Numbered from the stretch's first letter, positions 8,392 through 17,772 are shown. The stretch is DNA of 64,000 nt from Roseomonas populi (GCF_024594815.1 NZ_JANJOU010000018.1:62001-126000); one strand, 5' to 3'. A program made the numbers and translations. The notes: generated by a model not told the origin, from the sequence alone.

Positions 8392-10854
8392 ATGTCTGAT
8401 CCGTCACGAGCGCGTCCGCATATCCACTTAGAGGGTGGCGGCCAGAGCGAGCCCTACACATCGCCGAAGCTGGTTATCAAAGGCATGCCCCCGGCAAGGA
8501 TGCGGGCTGCACACGCGCGCAAGCTAGAATTCGCATTGGGCGAGGCGGTGTCACAGGCCCGCGCGGCCATGGCAGGACGCGACCAAGCGAACGCTTTAGG
8601 TGAACCTGGATTTTACCTCGAGTTCAGCATTCCCATTGCTGATCGCGACGCGGTCGAGGGCCTTGAGAACAAGCCGAAGGCCATCGAGCTTGTGGCAGTG
8701 CGCCCCCCGCTGCAGGGTGAAGAGCTGATTACCGCGACGGTGTTTGTGCCGGAGAAGGCAGCCGATTTCTTCACGAAGAAAGTCGAGGCATACCGGGACG
8801 AAGAGACAGACAAAGGCAAGCCAAAACACGAGGCACTGATTGCCAGGATCGAGGAGGTCCGGCTTGGTGCGGTGCGCTCTTTGTTCACCGACGAAGCACG
8901 ATTCTACCCGCAAGGCGGACAGCAAGTCTGGTGGGAGGTCTGGATCCGCGATGGCCGGATCGACACGTTCCAGACTGTCGCCAAGCGCTTCAATGTTGCC
9001 GTCAAGGAACACCTGCTCAGCTTCCCGGAACGTGACGTTGTGCTCGCTTCGGCAAACGAGGCGGCGATGGCCCGCCTTCTGGCGAACACCGACGCCGTTG
9101 CCGAACTCAGGATCGCCAAAGACACGCCGGCCCTGTTCTTGGAGATGCGCCCGGTAGAGCAGGTTGAATGGGCATCTGACCTTACCGGTCGCCTTGCCCC
9201 CATCTCGCCCCTCGCTCCCGCTGTGTGTCTCCTCGATAGTGGAGCCAACCGCACACACCCCTTGATCGAACCCGCCCTCGAAGCGTCGGATCAGCACACC
9301 TGCGATGTCGCCTGGGGTGTAGACGACAGTGCCTTCTGGAACGGCCACGGCACCGCCATGGCGGGTGTAGCTCTCTACGGCGACCTTGAGGCCGCGCTTG
9401 GTAGTGGTGGCCCTGTTAGCCTTGGGCATCGCCTGGAGACGGTCAAGATCCTGCCCTCCAACAGCCAGAATGACCCTACCCTGTACGGCGCATTGACAGC
9501 GACTGCGATAAGCAAGGCCGAAGCCCAAGCCCCGCGCAGACAGCGCGTGTTCTGCATGGCCGTGACCAGTGACGTCGGCCTGGGTCGCGGAAGACCTTCA
9601 TCCTGGTCTGCCGCCATTGACCAGCTCTGCTACGGCGGGGGAGAACGCCGTCGCCTCCTAGTCCTGGCATCTGGGAACATGCGAGGCGACATCCGGGCAG
9701 AAGAATACCTTGATGCCAACGATTTGGCCGAAGCAGAAAGCCCGGCTCAGGCCTGGAATGCACTGGTCGCGGGTGCATACACCGACAAGATCAACATCTC
9801 CCACCCGGACTATGCTCACTGGCAGGCTCTTGCTCCGGCCGGTGATCTTTCGCCTTCGAGCCGCACGTCGGGCACATGGGACCGGCAATGGCCGATCCGA
9901 CCCGACGTGGTTTTCGAGGGTGGCAATCTCGCACACGACGGAACCAATCCGGCTTCGGCGATCGACGACCTTCAACTCCTAACCACACACTTCCGTCCGA
10001 CCACCCGCCTCTTCGATTCTTTCGGCGACACCAGTGCAGCCGCAGCACTGGCTGCCAACTTGTCGGCCGGCATCGTCGCTGCCCGCCCCGAACTCTGGCC
10101 AGAGACTGTGCGCGGACTTGTCGTTCACTCGGCAGAATGGACGCCGGCTATGCGTGCGCGCTTCGACGCTGCCGCTGGTCAGGCGCAGAAGATGGCGATG
10201 CTTCGGCGGTACGGTTGGGGGGTGCCAGATCTTAGCCGCGCCCTAGTAAGTGCCTCGAACGACGCGACACTGATGGTCGAAGACGTGTTGCTGCCGTTTC
10301 GTAAAGGGAAGAATGGCATCCAGACGCGTGACATGCACGTCCATCGCCTCCCCTGGCCGCGTGATGAGCTACTCGCTCTGGGTGACCATGACGTGGAACT
10401 CAGGATCACCCTGTCGTACTTTATCGAGCCTAATCCCGGTGAGCGTGGTTGGACCCGGCGGCACCGATACGCCTCGCACGCGTTGCGCTTTGCTGTGAAG
10501 CGATCTCTGGAAACGCTTCCGCAGTTTCGGCAGCGGATTAACAAGGCGGCAGAGGCGGAGGAGGCAGGCGAAGGCGGAGGAGCGGCGGGGGGTGACCATT
10601 GGGTACTTGGGGCCATCAGAGACCGAGGGTCGATACACTCTGATATTTGGCGTGGTAGCGCCGCTGCCCTGGCCGAGCGCGATGCCATCGGCGTTTTCCC
10701 TATCAGCGGCTGGTGGAAGGAGAAGCCCGGCCTGCAGCGATGGGATCGGCCTGCACACTATGCATTAACGGTATCAGTACGGGCTCCAGGGGCAGAGGTA
10801 GATCTCTACACGGCAATCACCAACAAGCTACCTATAGAGATCCCATCGGTTTAA
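8392..10854 (+). CDS. ietS: Subtilisin-like serine protease (S8 family), IetS-like
   Basis: An 820-residue protease without a visible signal peptide, so probably cytoplasmic. Residues 1-270 form a large N-terminal region. The catalytic triad fits Asp282 (CLLDSGANRTHP), His319 (NGHGTAMAG) and Ser548 (FGDTSAAAA), with an oxyanion Asn in LASGNMRGD. About 230 C-terminal residues follow, including a Glu/Gly-rich stretch at about 720-735. Size, domain order and the adjacent AAA+ gene match IetS. In the known systems the protease is the toxic or effector part and the ATPase controls it. All catalytic residues are present, so the module should be active. Confidence 0.82.
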   Translation: MSDPSRARPHIHLEGGGQSEPYTSPKLVIKGMPPARMRAAHARKLEFALGEAVSQARAAMAGRDQANALGEPGFYLEFSIPIADRDAVEGLENKPKAIELVAVRPPLQGEELITATVFVPEKAADFFTKKVEAYRDEETDKGKPKHEALIARIEEVRLGAVRSLFTDEARFYPQGGQQVWWEVWIRDGRIDTFQTVAKRFNVAVKEHLLSFPERDVVLASANEAAMARLLANTDAVAELRIAKDTPALFLEMRPVEQVEWASDLTGRLAPISPLAPAVCLLDSGANRTHPLIEPALEASDQHTCDVAWGVDDSAFWNGHGTAMAGVALYGDLEAALGSGGPVSLGHRLETVKILPSNSQNDPTLYGALTATAISKAEAQAPRRQRVFCMAVTSDVGLGRGRPSSWSAAIDQLCYGGGERRRLLVLASGNMRGDIRAEEYLDANDLAEAESPAQAWNALVAGAYTDKINISHPDYAHWQALAPAGDLSPSSRTSGTWDRQWPIRPDVVFEGGNLAHDGTNPASAIDDLQLLTTHFRPTTRLFDSFGDTSAAAALAANLSAGIVAARPELWPETVRGLVVHSAEWTPAMRARFDAAAGQAQKMAMLRRYGWGVPDLSRALVSASNDATLMVEDVLLPFRKGKNGIQTRDMHVHRLPWPRDELLALGDHDVELRITLSYFIEPNPGERGWTRRHRYASHALRFAVKRSLETLPQFRQRINKAAEAEEAGEGGGAAGGDHWVLGAIRDRGSIHSDIWRGSAAALAERDAIGVFPISGWWKEKPGLQRWDRPAHYALTVSVRAPGAEVDLYTAITNKLPIEIPSV

Positions 10855-11048
10855 GTGCCAAGCGTGTGGGACAGTGTACTTCTGCGTTCGATCCTTCCAG
10901 GACATTGGTGCTTATCTACACAAGGTCGCATGTGGAACTAGAAGCGGTCATCTAATCGCCGGGCAAAAGGCCGGCAGCTTCGCACCCATGTCGGTCACCG
11001 GGCAGGCCCGCACGCCTGCCAGATGACCAGACTAAACTGACGTGCGAA

Positions 11049-12038
11049 TCAGGATCCCACCCCGGCCCCCTCTTGGAAGGAAACACGGCGGAAGCGGGCC
11101 ACTTGGGTCTCATGGCTCGCCCGGCACTGCGCGAAGACGTCCGAGCGGGCCCGTGCGTCGTTCAGGCGATCCACATCGACATCCGCGACAGCAAGCCGGG
11201 CTCCGGGCTCGAAGCGGGAGGTCTCCGCGAGAAGCACCCCGTCCTCGTAGATCAAGGTCTGGCCGTCCCACGCGAGGTCGGTCGTCGATTCACCCTCGCC
11301 TGACGCCGTGTAGAGGTAAGCTGCCGTGCACCGAGCCGACTGGGCTTGGCACAGCATCCGCCGGGTGTCGGCTTTTCCCACGGTGATGTTGCTGGCCGAA
11401 AGGTTCACCAGGACGTTGGCTCCGGCCAATGCACCCAGGGCACTCGGCTGCTTGGGCACCCACATGTCCTCGCAGATCTCGACATGAACGACGAACCCTG
11501 GGCGGTCCGCGGCCACGAACAGAAGATCGGGTCCGAACGGGGCGGAGTGCCGCCCCACGCGGATGACGCTTCCGTCTGTCCCGTTCCCGGATGCGAAGTA
11601 GCGACGCTCGTAGAACTCTCGGTAGTTCGGCAGGTGGACCTTGGGCACCACGCCCAGCAGCCTCCCGCGGTGGACGATGGCGGCCGTGTTGTAGAGGCGG
11701 CCCGCATGGCGCTGGGGGACACCCAGAACCATGGCGGAGGGCAAGTGGGCGGACGCCTCCACGATCCGCTCCAGGGCGGCCTTTGCAGCGTCCAGGACGA
11801 CGTCCTGGAGGAACAGGTCGTCGATGGAGTACCCGGTCAGCGCCAGTTCGGGGAAGGCGACCAGCGACACCGATCGCTCGGCGCAGGCGTGCGCGACCTC
11901 AAGGATGGTCTCGGCGTTCGCGGCGGGGTCCGCGAGGCGGACCGGGGTAGTGCAGGCGGCGACCCGCACCGTGGCGCCGGGACTGCTCGATCCGAGTGCT
12001 TGGACCTCGACAGGGCTGTCGGGAACGCCTTCAGTCAT
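11049..12038 (-). CDS. nadE: NAD+ synthetase glutaminase domain only (truncated NadE)
   Basis: A 329-residue protein matching the N-terminal nitrilase-type glutaminase domain of glutamine-dependent NAD+ synthetase. The triad is Glu64 (FPELALTGYS), Lys133 (PKVHLPNY) and Cys189 (EICEDMW). Full NadE is about twice as long. Here the frame stops just after the linker, so the ATP-binding synthetase domain is missing. The glutaminase alone would release ammonia with no acceptor. Its ATG overlaps the stop of the upstream CDF transporter by eight bases, so the two are coupled. The truncation point faces the ietAS module, suggesting that insertion of that block removed the 3' half. Confidence 0.75.
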   Translation of the reverse strand: MTEGVPDSPVEVQALGSSSPGATVRVAACTTPVRLADPAANAETILEVAHACAERSVSLVAFPELALTGYSIDDLFLQDVVLDAAKAALERIVEASAHLPSAMVLGVPQRHAGRLYNTAAIVHRGRLLGVVPKVHLPNYREFYERRYFASGNGTDGSVIRVGRHSAPFGPDLLFVAADRPGFVVHVEICEDMWVPKQPSALGALAGANVLVNLSASNITVGKADTRRMLCQAQSARCTAAYLYTASGEGESTTDLAWDGQTLIYEDGVLLAETSRFEPGARLAVADVDVDRLNDARARSDVFAQCRASHETQVARFRRVSFQEGAGVGS

Positions 12039-12651
12039 GCGACGCTTTGAGGTCCGCCCGAGCGTCGCGGATGATCGACCGGGCCGACTGCAGGAACAGC
12101 CCGGCGATCACGACCGCCACGGCGAGGTCCGGCCATGCGGTCCCGGTCCACCAGACGAGGCCCGCCGCGACCACCACGGCCAGGTTGCCGATGGCGTCGT
12201 TGCGGCTGAACAGCCAGACGGCCCGGACGTTGGCGTCACCCTCCCGGTGCGGGATGAGCACCGCGGCGGAGGCCACGTTGACCGCCAGTGCGACGACGGC
12301 GAAGAGGCCCATCAGCCCGGCCTCGGGCTGGTTCAGCACCAGCACCCGATAGCCGGTGGTTGCGAGCACGCCCACGCCGAGCACGGCAAGGAACAGGCCC
12401 TGGATGAGGGCGGAGCGGGCCCGCCAGGCGAGGCTCCAGCCAATGGCCAGCAGGCCGAGGAAGCTGATTAGGCCATCTCCGAGGAAGTCGAGGGCATCCG
12501 CCTTGAGGGCCTGGCTGCCGGAGACGAAGCCGCCGACCATCTCCACCAGCCCGTAGCCGACGTTTAGGCCGACCACGATCCAGAGCGCCCGGCGGTAAGC
12601 GGGCGTGATGTGGGCGAGGTCCTTGGGCAGGTCGTCATCGTCGTCGCTCAT
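12031..12651 (-). CDS. Cation diffusion facilitator family metal exporter
   Basis: A 206-residue membrane protein with about six hydrophobic helices. The first part (ALKADALDFLGDGLISF) carries the paired Asp residues of the CDF metal site in helix 2. FSRNDAIGNLAVVVAAG carries the Asn/Asp pair of helix 5. Its short cytoplasmic tail lacks the usual metal-binding C-terminal domain of CzcD/DmeF. The ATG at 12651 is chosen because GGGAG lies eight bases upstream; a TTG at 12669 would add six residues. CDF proteins exchange Zn, Co or similar ions for protons. The coupled downstream gene is the truncated nadE. Confidence 0.8.
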   Translation of the reverse strand: MSDDDDDLPKDLAHITPAYRRALWIVVGLNVGYGLVEMVGGFVSGSQALKADALDFLGDGLISFLGLLAIGWSLAWRARSALIQGLFLAVLGVGVLATTGYRVLVLNQPEAGLMGLFAVVALAVNVASAAVLIPHREGDANVRAVWLFSRNDAIGNLAVVVAAGLVWWTGTAWPDLAVAVVIAGLFLQSARSIIRDARADLKASHD

Positions 12652-12882
12652 TCGATGCTCCCGAGCCAAGAACGTACCGATGCGGTTAAAGGGTGCTGAG
12701 CCTGCAATAGCGGACCTTCCCGACGCCCACGACTATCAAGATGTCGCTTGCTATGAGGTGGCAGGCGCGTTTCGTACATTGGAGGACCTTAGCACCGCCA
12801 CCGAGATGCGCGGCCCAAGATGACCGTGATCTCAATACCGAGATCGCTGGCCACTTCCGAGTTGCCGTCGAAGTCCTCCCGA

Positions 12883-13785
12883 TCATTCTGCGTCCATCGC
12901 CCTGGCAGCGCTCGTTCGAAAGCGGTCAATCGGCAGCTTTAGGTATGAGGTGCTATTCGTTTCCGGCTTCGGCAGACGTCCGCCACGGAGGTTCACTTGT
13001 AATGCAAAGAGCATCATCGCTGGCAGGGGAAGCGTTCGATCACGCTCGTCCCGCAGCCGAACGAACCCGTCCTCTCCCCCGCTATCCTGTAGGTGAATGT
13101 TGGTTGCCCGCTGCTCCGCTGCTACAGTGGACTCCCAACGCGGTTCGCGCCCGCCTGGACGGTAATCGTGGCCGGTGAAGAGGCGTGTCATCGCTGGCAA
13201 CGCGAGGATGCTCTGGATGCTGCGGTATAAGGCCCGCGCGTCACCGCCAGGGAAGTCGGCTCGTGCCGTTCCCGCATCCGGCATGAAGAGGGTGTCATGC
13301 ACGAAGGCGGCGTCGCCGATGACGTAGGTGACCGAGGCCGCGGTGTGGCCTGGGGAGAAAATCACCCTCACTTCCAAGGCGCCAAGATTGAAGCAGTGAC
13401 CATCTACAAACATTTGGTCCCAATAGTCGCGGCCACCGGCTTTGAGATCGGGGATGTTATAGATGTCCGACCAGATCTCCTGAACTGCGAGGGTCTGTTC
13501 GCCAATGCCTGTTGGCACGCCAAGGCGCTCGCCCAGGTATGCGACGGCAGAAAGGTGGTCAGCATGTGGGTGGGTGACGAGCACCCATTCGGGGATTAGT
13601 CCGCGCTCCCGGATATGGGTGGCAATCTCGTCGGCTAGATGGGTCGCAAGGCTGCATGAATTGCGGTCGAAGCTCAACAAGGGGTCGATAACCGCGCATT
13701 TCTTTGTTTGCGGATCCGCCACGACGTAGGAGACGCTTCCGGTCTAATCGTCGTAAAAGCCCTGTACGATCGGCTGACACAGCAT
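12883..13785 (-). pseudogene. MBL-fold persulfide dioxygenase-like gene with an in-frame amber codon
   Basis: The main frame, readable from a GTG at 13722 for 279 residues, is an ETHE1/Blh-like metallo-beta-lactamase-fold enzyme: THPHADHLSAVAYLGE, SPGHTAASVTYVIGDAAFVH, FTGHDYRPGGREP. Upstream in the same frame lies a good start, an ATG at 13785 with GGAGAA seven bases before it. It encodes MLCQPIVQGFYDD, then TAG at 13744-13746, then TGSVSYVVADP. The family begins exactly this way, so the TAG looks like a single nonsense mutation at codon 14. Initiation at the GTG would drop about 20 residues of the first beta strands. Persulfide dioxygenases oxidise glutathione persulfide to sulfite. Confidence 0.65.
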
Positions 13786-13979
13786 TCTGTTCTCCGTGTT
13801 TTGCGCGCTGTCCCGGAAGCGGCGATGGTGGCCAACCTTGGGACACCGAGCACGATGTCTTTCGGCAAGGGCGCACCTGACAAGGACCGAGGAGCGCTGA
13901 ACCGAGCCGGGCGGAGTTGCATGCTTCGCGCTGTGTCTGACGGCGCATTGGCCGCGCTTCTTGGCATTCGCTGCGCTGC

Positions 13980-14717
13980 TCAGCCGATGCTCCCGAGCCA
14001 GGGGAAGAGTTGGAGCATCAGGATGGCGAAGTCGGTCAGGTGGCCCGTGATCATGGCCACTCCCATCGCCACCATGACGCCGCCCGCCACGATCTGAAGG
14101 ACGCGGCCGAGGCGCCGCAGGCTGCGGAACGGGCCGCGCAGGAAAGCGTCCGCGAAGGCGGCCACCAGCAGGAAGGGCACGCCCAGCCCGGCTGCATAGG
14201 CAGCCAGGAGCACGATGCCGAGGTGGCTGATCTCGCTGGTGGCGGTCAGCGCCAGGATGGCGCCGAGTACCGGCCCGATGCAGGGTGTCCAGCCGAAGGC
14301 GAAGGCCAGCCCGAGCACGTAAGCGGAGAGTGGCGTACCGCCGCTGAGGGTCGGCATGAAGCGGAGGTCGCGCTGCAACGGCATCAGCTGCAGGACGCCT
14401 GCGGTCATCAGGCCGAACAGGATGACCACCACCCCGCCCGCGATCCCGGCCTCGTAGCGGTAGCGCAGCAGGGCTTGGCTCAGCGCCGAGGCGCCCGCGC
14501 CCATCGCCACGAAGACGGTCGCGAAGCCCAGGACGAAGCAGAGGCCGAGGCCGACCGTGGCGAGGCGACCAGGCGCCACGCGCTCGGCGGCGACCGAGCG
14601 CCCGGCGACGTAGGAGACGTAGCCGGGCACCAGCGGCAGCACGCAGGGCGAGAGAAACGAGACCATCCCCGCCAGGAAAGCCGTCAGGAGTCCAGACATC
14701 TGGAGCAACGAGTTCAC
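13980..14717 (-). CDS. ccdA: CcdA-family thiol-disulfide electron transporter
   Basis: A 245-residue protein with six membrane helices, the size and pattern of CcdA/DsbD-beta. The redox cysteines are in SFLSPCVLPLVPGYVSYVAG near the N-terminus and in GWTPCIGPVLGA in the middle. CcdA passes electrons from cytoplasmic thioredoxin to periplasmic thiol proteins. The GTG start at 14717 overlaps the lspA stop (GTGA) and follows a GGGAA site. It is the last gene of the HMA-cadA-lspA-ccdA operon, where it may keep periplasmic thiols reduced under metal stress. A longer upstream frame exists but merely reads through lspA. Confidence 0.85.
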   Translation of the reverse strand: MNSLLQMSGLLTAFLAGMVSFLSPCVLPLVPGYVSYVAGRSVAAERVAPGRLATVGLGLCFVLGFATVFVAMGAGASALSQALLRYRYEAGIAGGVVVILFGLMTAGVLQLMPLQRDLRFMPTLSGGTPLSAYVLGLAFAFGWTPCIGPVLGAILALTATSEISHLGIVLLAAYAAGLGVPFLLVAAFADAFLRGPFRSLRRLGRVLQIVAGGVMVAMGVAMITGHLTDFAILMLQLFPWLGSIG

Positions 14718-15223
14718 GGCGTTCCCGCCCTCAGGGTCGCGCCGCGTCGCCCACCGACGAGCATCAGGAGCGCGGCGCCCACGAAGATCGTGGTGTCGGC
14801 GAGGTTGAAGGCTGGCCAGTGGTAGCCAGCCACGTGGAAGTCCAGGAAGTCCGTCACGGCGCCGTGACGCAGCCGGTCGACGACATTGCCCAAGGCGCCA
14901 CCGACGATGAAGCCGACCGAAGCCGCCATCCCGGGGCGCCGGTCGCGCGTCGTCCAGACGACAAGGCCCGCGATGACGGCGAGCGCGAGGGAGGACAGGA
15001 GCCAAGGCGTCGCGGGGTGATCCGCCGACAGCAGGCCGAAGCTGACTCCCCGATTCCATCCCAGCACCAGGTTGAAGAACGGGGTGATAGGGATGACGCG
15101 GTGTGGATCCATGAGATGGGTCAGCACCCACCACTTCGTCGCCTGGTCCAGCGCGAAGGCCAGGGCAGCCGTCGCCGCGGCCCAGGTCCAGGCCAGCCGC
15201 GTCCTGGGCAGGCCCTCAGCCAT
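14714..15223 (-). CDS. lspA: Signal peptidase II (lipoprotein signal peptidase)
   Basis: A 169-residue protein with four membrane helices and the two catalytic aspartates at Asp116 (GALGNVVDRLRHG) and Asp143 (FNLADTTIF). It removes the signal peptide of prolipoproteins at the inner membrane. It overlaps the P-type ATPase stop by eight bases and ccdA by four. An lspA copy inside a Zn/Cd/Pb resistance operon is a known arrangement (PbrB/PbrC-type lead operons and Zn/Cd islands), so this is probably an accessory copy rather than the housekeeping gene. Confidence 0.9.
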   Translation of the reverse strand: MAEGLPRTRLAWTWAAATAALAFALDQATKWWVLTHLMDPHRVIPITPFFNLVLGWNRGVSFGLLSADHPATPWLLSSLALAVIAGLVVWTTRDRRPGMAASVGFIVGGALGNVVDRLRHGAVTDFLDFHVAGYHWPAFNLADTTIFVGAALLMLVGGRRGATLRAGTP

Positions 15224-17417
15224 GCGCCACGCCCTTGAAGCGGTACCCGAGCAGGCGCAGGGCGTTGAGGGTCACCAGCACCGTGGCGCCGGTGTCGGCC
15301 AGCACGGCGGGCCAGAGGCCGGTGACGCCGACCACCGTCGTCACCAGGAAGACTGCCTTCAGGCCGAGGGCGATCGCGACGTTCTGGTGAATGTTGGCCA
15401 GTGTCGCGCGCGACAGCCCGATTAGGGCAGCCACGTCCACGACGCGGCTGTTCAGTAGCGCGGCGTCGGCGGTCTCCAAGGCCACGTCAGTCCCGCCGCC
15501 CATGGCGATGCCGACCGAGGCGGCCGCGAGCGCGGGGGCATCGTTGATCCCGTCGCCGACCATGGCCACGGGTGCCTTCTCCTTAAGGGCGCCGATTTCC
15601 CGCAGCTTGTCTTCGGGCAGCAGGCCCGCCTGTACCTTGATGCCGAGCGTCCCGGCGATGGCCTGCCCGGTGCGCACGTTGTCGCCGGTCAGCATGACGG
15701 ACTCGACACCGAGCGCGTCGAGCGCCCGGATGCCCGCGACGGCGTCAGCCCGCGGCTGGTCACGCACGGCAATCAGGCCTGTGTGGGCGCCCTCCACCGA
15801 GACGACGACCACGGTCTTTCCCTGGTTCTCCCACTCCGAGACCACCCGCGCCGCCTCGGCCTCGAGTGGCGTCTGCTTGGCGGCGTGGGAGGGCGAGCCG
15901 ACGGCCACGCGCTTACCGGTCACGACCGCCTCGACCGCCTTGCCCGGGATGGCCCGCGCATCCTTGGCCGGGCGCAGCGGGATACCATCGGCGTCCGCCC
16001 GCTCCAGAATGGCGCGGCCGAGCGGATGGCTGGAGCCGTTCTCCACCGCGGCGGCGAGGCCGAGCATGGTGCGCTCCGTGCCGGAGAGGGCGAGGAGGTC
16101 GGTCACGCGCGGGCGCCCTTCGGTCAGGGTGCCGGTCTTATCGAAGGCGACGGTGCGGATCCGGCCGATGGTTTCAAGGGCGCCGCCCCCCTTCACCAGC
16201 AGGCCCCGCCGGGTGCCGACTGCGAGTCCGGAGGCGATGGCCGCCGGCGTCGACAGGACGAGAGCACAGGGGCAGGCGACCAGCAGCAGTGCCAGGCCGC
16301 GGTAGATCCAGGTGTCCCAATCCGCGCCGCCGACAAGTGGCGGAGCGACGGCGACCAGGGCCGCCACGGCCACCGCAATGGGCGTGTAGATGGCCGAGAA
16401 CCGCTCGATGAAGCGGGCGGTCGGCGCCTTGGCGTCCTGCGCCTCCTCTACCAGGCGGATGATGCGGGCGATGGTGTTGTCCGATGCGGGCTTCGTCACC
16501 CGGACCTGGAGCGCGCCCGAGGCGTTGATGCTGCCCGCGAAGACGGGGGCGCCCTCGGCCTTGGGGACAGGGACGGACTCGCCGGTCACCGGGCTCTCGT
16601 CCACCTCGGATTCGCCCTCGGCCACCTCGCCGTCGGCCGAGACGCGGTCCCCCGGGCGGATTAGGACGAGGTCGCCGACCTTGAGGCTGGCAGCGGGCAC
16701 CTCCCGTGCCGTTCCGTCCTCGATGCGCAGTGCGGTCCTCGGCACCAGGGCGCCGAGCGCCTCAATGCCCGCGCGGGCGCGCCCGGCTGCGACGTTCTCG
16801 AGCAACTCGCCAATGGTGAAGAGGAATACCACTACGGCTGCCTCGGACGTCGCGCCGATGGCGATGGCTCCGACGGTCGCGATCGACATCAGCATCTCGA
16901 TGCTGAAGGGCGACCCGGCGCCCGCCGCGGCGATAGCCTTGCGACCGAAATAGCCGAGGCCGAGCAGGGCGGCGGGCAGGTAGACCCAGTGGTCCAGGGT
17001 CGGGGCGGCCAGCGAGACGGCGAACCCGGCCACCATGAGGGCGCCGATCGCCGCGGCGAGCCGCGCCTTCTTCCCCTTCCACCAGGGCTGGCGCGGACGG
17101 ACGAGCGGCACGTCGGCGGCGACCGCGCCAGGCTCGCCCGCGACCACCCGCGGCGCCTCGACCGGGACGACGCCGTAGCCGAGCTTGCGGATGCCCTCTT
17201 CGACGGCCGAACGCGGCGTCGCTGCCTCGTCCAACCGAAAGGCCAGGACCTGGCTGTGGTAGTTGACCCTGATGTCCTCGGCCCCGCCGAAGCGACCGAC
17301 GGCCGTCTCGATCTTCGAGGCGCAGGACGGGCAGTCCATCCCCTCCACGTGGTATCGCAGGGCCGCCCTGGATCCGGGAGCTAGTTGAGCCGTTCCGCCG
17401 TCAGCCATGGCTGCCAC
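15216..17417 (-). CDS. cadA: Zn/Cd/Pb-exporting P1B-type ATPase
   Basis: A 733-residue heavy-metal ATPase. An N-terminal HMA domain carries GMDCPSC (Cys29, Cys32). The membrane metal site CPC is at 382-384 and the phosphorylated aspartate is Asp426 in [13 protein letters not shown] lies in the actuator domain, an HP site (SSHPLG) in the nucleotide domain and GDGINDAPAL in the hinge. Together these match ZntA/CadA, which pump Zn, Cd or Pb out of the cytoplasm. The MerR-type regulator and HMA protein beside it fit. Two starts are possible, GTG at 17417 and ATG at 17408; the first has AGGAAC just upstream. Confidence 0.92.
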   Translation of the reverse strand: MAAMADGGTAQLAPGSRAALRYHVEGMDCPSCASKIETAVGRFGGAEDIRVNYHSQVLAFRLDEAATPRSAVEEGIRKLGYGVVPVEAPRVVAGEPGAVAADVPLVRPRQPWWKGKKARLAAAIGALMVAGFAVSLAAPTLDHWVYLPAALLGLGYFGRKAIAAAGAGSPFSIEMLMSIATVGAIAIGATSEAAVVVFLFTIGELLENVAAGRARAGIEALGALVPRTALRIEDGTAREVPAASLKVGDLVLIRPGDRVSADGEVAEGESEVDESPVTGESVPVPKAEGAPVFAGSINASGALQVRVTKPASDNTIARIIRLVEEAQDAKAPTARFIERFSAIYTPIAVAVAALVAVAPPLVGGADWDTWIYRGLALLLVACPCALVLSTPAAIASGLAVGTRRGLLVKGGGALETIGRIRTVAFDKTGTLTEGRPRVTDLLALSGTERTMLGLAAAVENGSSHPLGRAILERADADGIPLRPAKDARAIPGKAVEAVVTGKRVAVGSPSHAAKQTPLEAEAARVVSEWENQGKTVVVVSVEGAHTGLIAVRDQPRADAVAGIRALDALGVESVMLTGDNVRTGQAIAGTLGIKVQAGLLPEDKLREIGALKEKAPVAMVGDGINDAPALAAASVGIAMGGGTDVALETADAALLNSRVVDVAALIGLSRATLANIHQNVAIALGLKAVFLVTTVVGVTGLWPAVLADTGATVLVTLNALRLLGYRFKGVAHG

Positions 17418-17431
17418 CCTGTTCCTGTTGA

Positions 17432-17680
17432 TTACGCCAGAGGCGCGACGCCGTAGCCCAGGCCGCGGATCTTCTCCTCGACGGCCGAGCGCGGCGTGGT
17501 CGCCTCGTCTAGGCGGAACTCGAGGGTTTCGGTCTTGTAGTTGACCTGGATGTCCTCGGCGCCGCCGAGCCGCTCCATCGCGTCCTCAATCTTCAGGGCG
17601 CAGCTGGAGCAATCCATGCCTTTGATCCGGTAGCGCAATTCCACCCGCATCCCGGGCGTAGTCATTCTGCCGTTCGTCAT
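17432..17680 (-). CDS. Small HMA-domain metal-binding protein
   Basis: An 82-residue soluble protein made almost wholly of one heavy-metal-associated domain (KGMDCSSCALKIEDAMERLG, with the two Cys of the GMxCxxC site). It is closely similar along its length to the N-terminal domain of the ATPase encoded next, including the GGAEDI, VNY and TPRSAVEE segments, so the two arose by local duplication. The ATG at 17680 is preceded by GGAAGG. It probably delivers or buffers Zn/Cd/Pb for the ATPase. It is the first gene of the MerR-controlled operon. Confidence 0.85.
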   Translation of the reverse strand: MTNGRMTTPGMRVELRYRIKGMDCSSCALKIEDAMERLGGAEDIQVNYKTETLEFRLDEATTPRSAVEEKIRGLGYGVAPLA

Positions 17681-17737
17681 CGCTCGCCTTCCCGTTCCAG
17701 GCATGCCCCCGCGGGTTGGCGGAGACGGAAGGCTCCC

Positions 17738-17768
17738 CATATGGACCCTGTAGTCGCCACAGGGTCAA
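17738..17768 (-). promoter_or_regulatory. MerR-type operator/promoter of the HMA-cadA-lspA-ccdA operon
   Basis: A perfect dyad, GACCCTGT at 17744-17751 and ACAGGGTC at 17759-17766, overlaps a minus-strand -35 box TTGACC (17768-17763). A 19-base spacer leads to CATATG. The long 19-bp spacer with a central dyad is the signature of promoters twisted open by MerR-family activators (ZntR, CadR, PbrR). The regulator gene starts immediately on the other side, on the plus strand. Confidence 0.8.
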
Positions 17769-17772
17769 GGGA

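Noticed and set aside
13141-13152. GGTTCGCGCCCG near-match to the T4BSS element in the MBL gene
   Set aside because: Two mismatches, inside coding sequence and with no start codon at the proper distance.
13674-13967. 97-codon minus frame upstream of the MBL gene
   Set aside because: Overlaps the MBL gene start in a different frame, and its sequence is Arg/Ser-rich without domain features.
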